A DNA stretch of 64,000 bases from positions 1-64,000 of the forward strand of contig NZ_SJSM01000016.1 in NCBI RefSeq assembly GCF_004331685.1, given 5' to 3'. Numbering within the stretch: position 1 is the stretch's first letter; each line of letters opens with the position of its first letter. Made by a program: the position numbers and the translations under genes. This document shows positions 62,904 to 64,000 of the stretch, piece by piece. This stretch comes from Pedobacter hiemivivus. GTDB lineage: Bacteria; Bacteroidota; Bacteroidia; Sphingobacteriales; Sphingobacteriaceae. The notes beneath the pieces are model-generated. The model saw nothing but the letters and a program-made list of their open reading frames with translations, had not been told where the DNA came from and ran no database searches.

Positions 62904-63836
62904 TCAGTTTTTTCTGTATTTGGCAAGATTAATTAACAGTACGCTGCCAAGGATCACCAATAAGCCGATAATTTGAATAAGGGTGACACTTTCACTCGTA
63001 AAAAGAATACTTAGTAAAACTGCGACAACAGGATTTACATAGGCATAGGTACTCACCTGTGTGGCAGGGCGCACAGTTAGCAACCATACATATGCACTAA
63101 ACGCTAGAATAGATCCGAAAATGATCAGGTAACCAATAGACAGCCAGGCGTCAGTAGATACATTTTGCCAGTTGAAATCCTTAATCTCAGCGGTGATCAG
63201 CATGCCAGGGATAAAAGCCAGGCCGGCCGCAAGCATTTGCCACGAAGTGCTAACAGACACGGAGACCTTATTGTCAGAATTGTACTTTGAATATAATGAA
63301 CCTGCGGCCCAGCCTATAGGGGCTAACAGTAATAAAATTATTCCCAATATCTGTGTTCCTTTCTCCGTGCTGTTCATGGTTTGCATCATTTGCTCAGCAA
63401 ATAGCAGGATAACACCGATAAAACCAATAATCAGACCGGCAACAGTAGAGGTACTTTTTAAATTCTCTTTCCATTTGGGCTTATCCAGAATTACAAACCA
63501 CATGGCTGCCGAAGAAACCAGAATGGCTACAAGTCCACTTGGAGTGAATTGCTCAACCCATATTACCAGGCCATTTCCAACACCTAACATCAAGATGCCT
63601 CCAATTGCAGCGTGCCTGATACTTTTTTTATCAAATATTTTTTCACCTTTTATTGCGCACCAGGTGATGAGCAGAAAGCCCGCAGCCAGAAAACGAAAAG
63701 CGCCCAGAATAAACGGAGGAAAGCCCGCCAGTGCCTTTTGAATGAAGAAATAAGTAGATCCCCATACCACATAAACAATAGCAAAGGCAAGAATAACCAT
63801 TAATGGTGCAGCTTTTTTATTTACGTTTGGCGACAT
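62904..63836 (-). CDS. EamA/DMT-family transporter
   Basis: 310 residues, ten membrane helices in two EamA repeats. Motifs: AIVYVVWGSTYFFIQKAL at the start, FRFLAAGFLLI, and in the second half GYLIIFGSILAFSAYVWLLT and ATQVSTYAYVNPVVAVLLS. Such proteins usually export metabolites or amino acids. It is transcribed toward the VOC gene, and a possible divergent gene begins at 63949. Confidence 0.95.
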   Translation of the reverse strand: MSPNVNKKAAPLMVILAFAIVYVVWGSTYFFIQKALAGFPPFILGAFRFLAAGFLLITWCAIKGEKIFDKKSIRHAAIGGILMLGVGNGLVIWVEQFTPSGLVAILVSSAAMWFVILDKPKWKENLKSTSTVAGLIIGFIGVILLFAEQMMQTMNSTEKGTQILGIILLLLAPIGWAAGSLYSKYNSDNKVSVSVSTSWQMLAAGLAFIPGMLITAEIKDFNWQNVSTDAWLSIGYLIIFGSILAFSAYVWLLTVRPATQVSTYAYVNPVVAVLLSILFTSESVTLIQIIGLLVILGSVLLINLAKYRKN

Positions 63837-63948
63837 GCAGTTTTTATTAAGAGAAGTTACATTTCAAAATTAGTATTAATATCATATCGCAGATATTGTT
63901 ATCTTGCTTTTTTATTAATAGTTACATCTAAATGATTATCATTATTCA

Positions 63949-64000
63949 ATGAAAAGACCAGGTAGGGCTGGTTCTCGCCTTGAATTAAATAAACCTAAAG
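63949..64000 (+). CDS. Possible gene start cut by the window edge
   Basis: From ATG 63949 the frame MKRPGRAGSRLELNK runs to the end without a stop. It is divergent from the EamA gene. Seventeen codons are too few to name it; it may not be real. Confidence 0.3.
   Translation, partial: MKRPGRAGSRLELNKPK

Noticed and set aside
63172..63741. 189-codon plus-strand frame opposite the EamA gene
   Set aside because: It is the reverse image of a hydrophobic transporter gene; the sequence has no family features, while the minus strand gives a full EamA protein.

Overview
The window looks like a chromosomal segment of a Bacteroidota bacterium, most probably Sphingobacteriaceae (Pedobacter-like). This rests on three operons of ECF sigma, FecR, SusC and SusD genes, Bacteroidota-type -7 elements (TAnnTTTG) without Shine-Dalgarno sites, lipoboxes directly followed by CKK in the SusD proteins, TlpA/DUF4369 proteins and DUF6266-type leader sequences. 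The genus is inferred from protein resemblance only. No rRNA, tRNA or CRISPR array was seen.

Layout. 1-5893 (minus strand): the start of an IS1182-type transposase at the edge, citrate synthase gltA, a DUF3347 lipoprotein, two paralogous outer-membrane barrels, miaA, and a protein derived from a phage or homing-endonuclease domain that overlaps a DUF1801 gene. 5955-12025 (minus): a tight run of kynU, bestrophin, histone-deacetylase-like, topB and metallo-hydrolase genes. 12026-15090: a rearranged zone with a DUF6266 leader repeat, a small unknown gene, a DUF1080 pseudogene and a CPA1 Na+/H+ antiporter, the last two bracketed by a 40-bp direct repeat. 15089-21557: housekeeping and accessory genes (deoxyinosine glycosylase-like, DHFR-like, hydrolases, a DUF2652 cyclase-like protein overlapping a TPR protein).

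21656-56572 is dominated by three ECF sigma/FecR/SusC/SusD operons, each ending in TlpA-type thioredoxins and none carrying a glycoside hydrolase. Locus A (plus, 21656-30176) ends in a double-thioredoxin protein. Locus B (minus, 40593-30243) adds DUF4843 and PKD-like lipoproteins and one TlpA. Locus C (minus, 56572-45699) has three TlpA genes plus an orphan DUF4369-like protein. A and B converge on one bidirectional terminator. In each, the SusC has an STN domain that should signal through FecR to the sigma factor, so the substrate would induce its own import, and the periplasmic thioredoxins should act on what enters or on the transporter. Between B and C lie a Gdx/SugE-type exporter, a one-domain AraC regulator with a 21-bp-phased direct-repeat operator in front of an SDR gene, a DUF6436 protein and a hybrid histidine kinase.

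Just upstream of locus C, a sigma-factor 5' end is joined to an M16 peptidase 3' end on the same strand, which I read as the scar of a deleted fourth operon of this type. It is followed by a second copy of the DUF6266 leader repeat. The right end (58060-64000) holds an LLM oxidoreductase, a TPR histidine kinase, an aldo/keto reductase coupled to an AraC regulator, a VOC protein and an EamA transporter.
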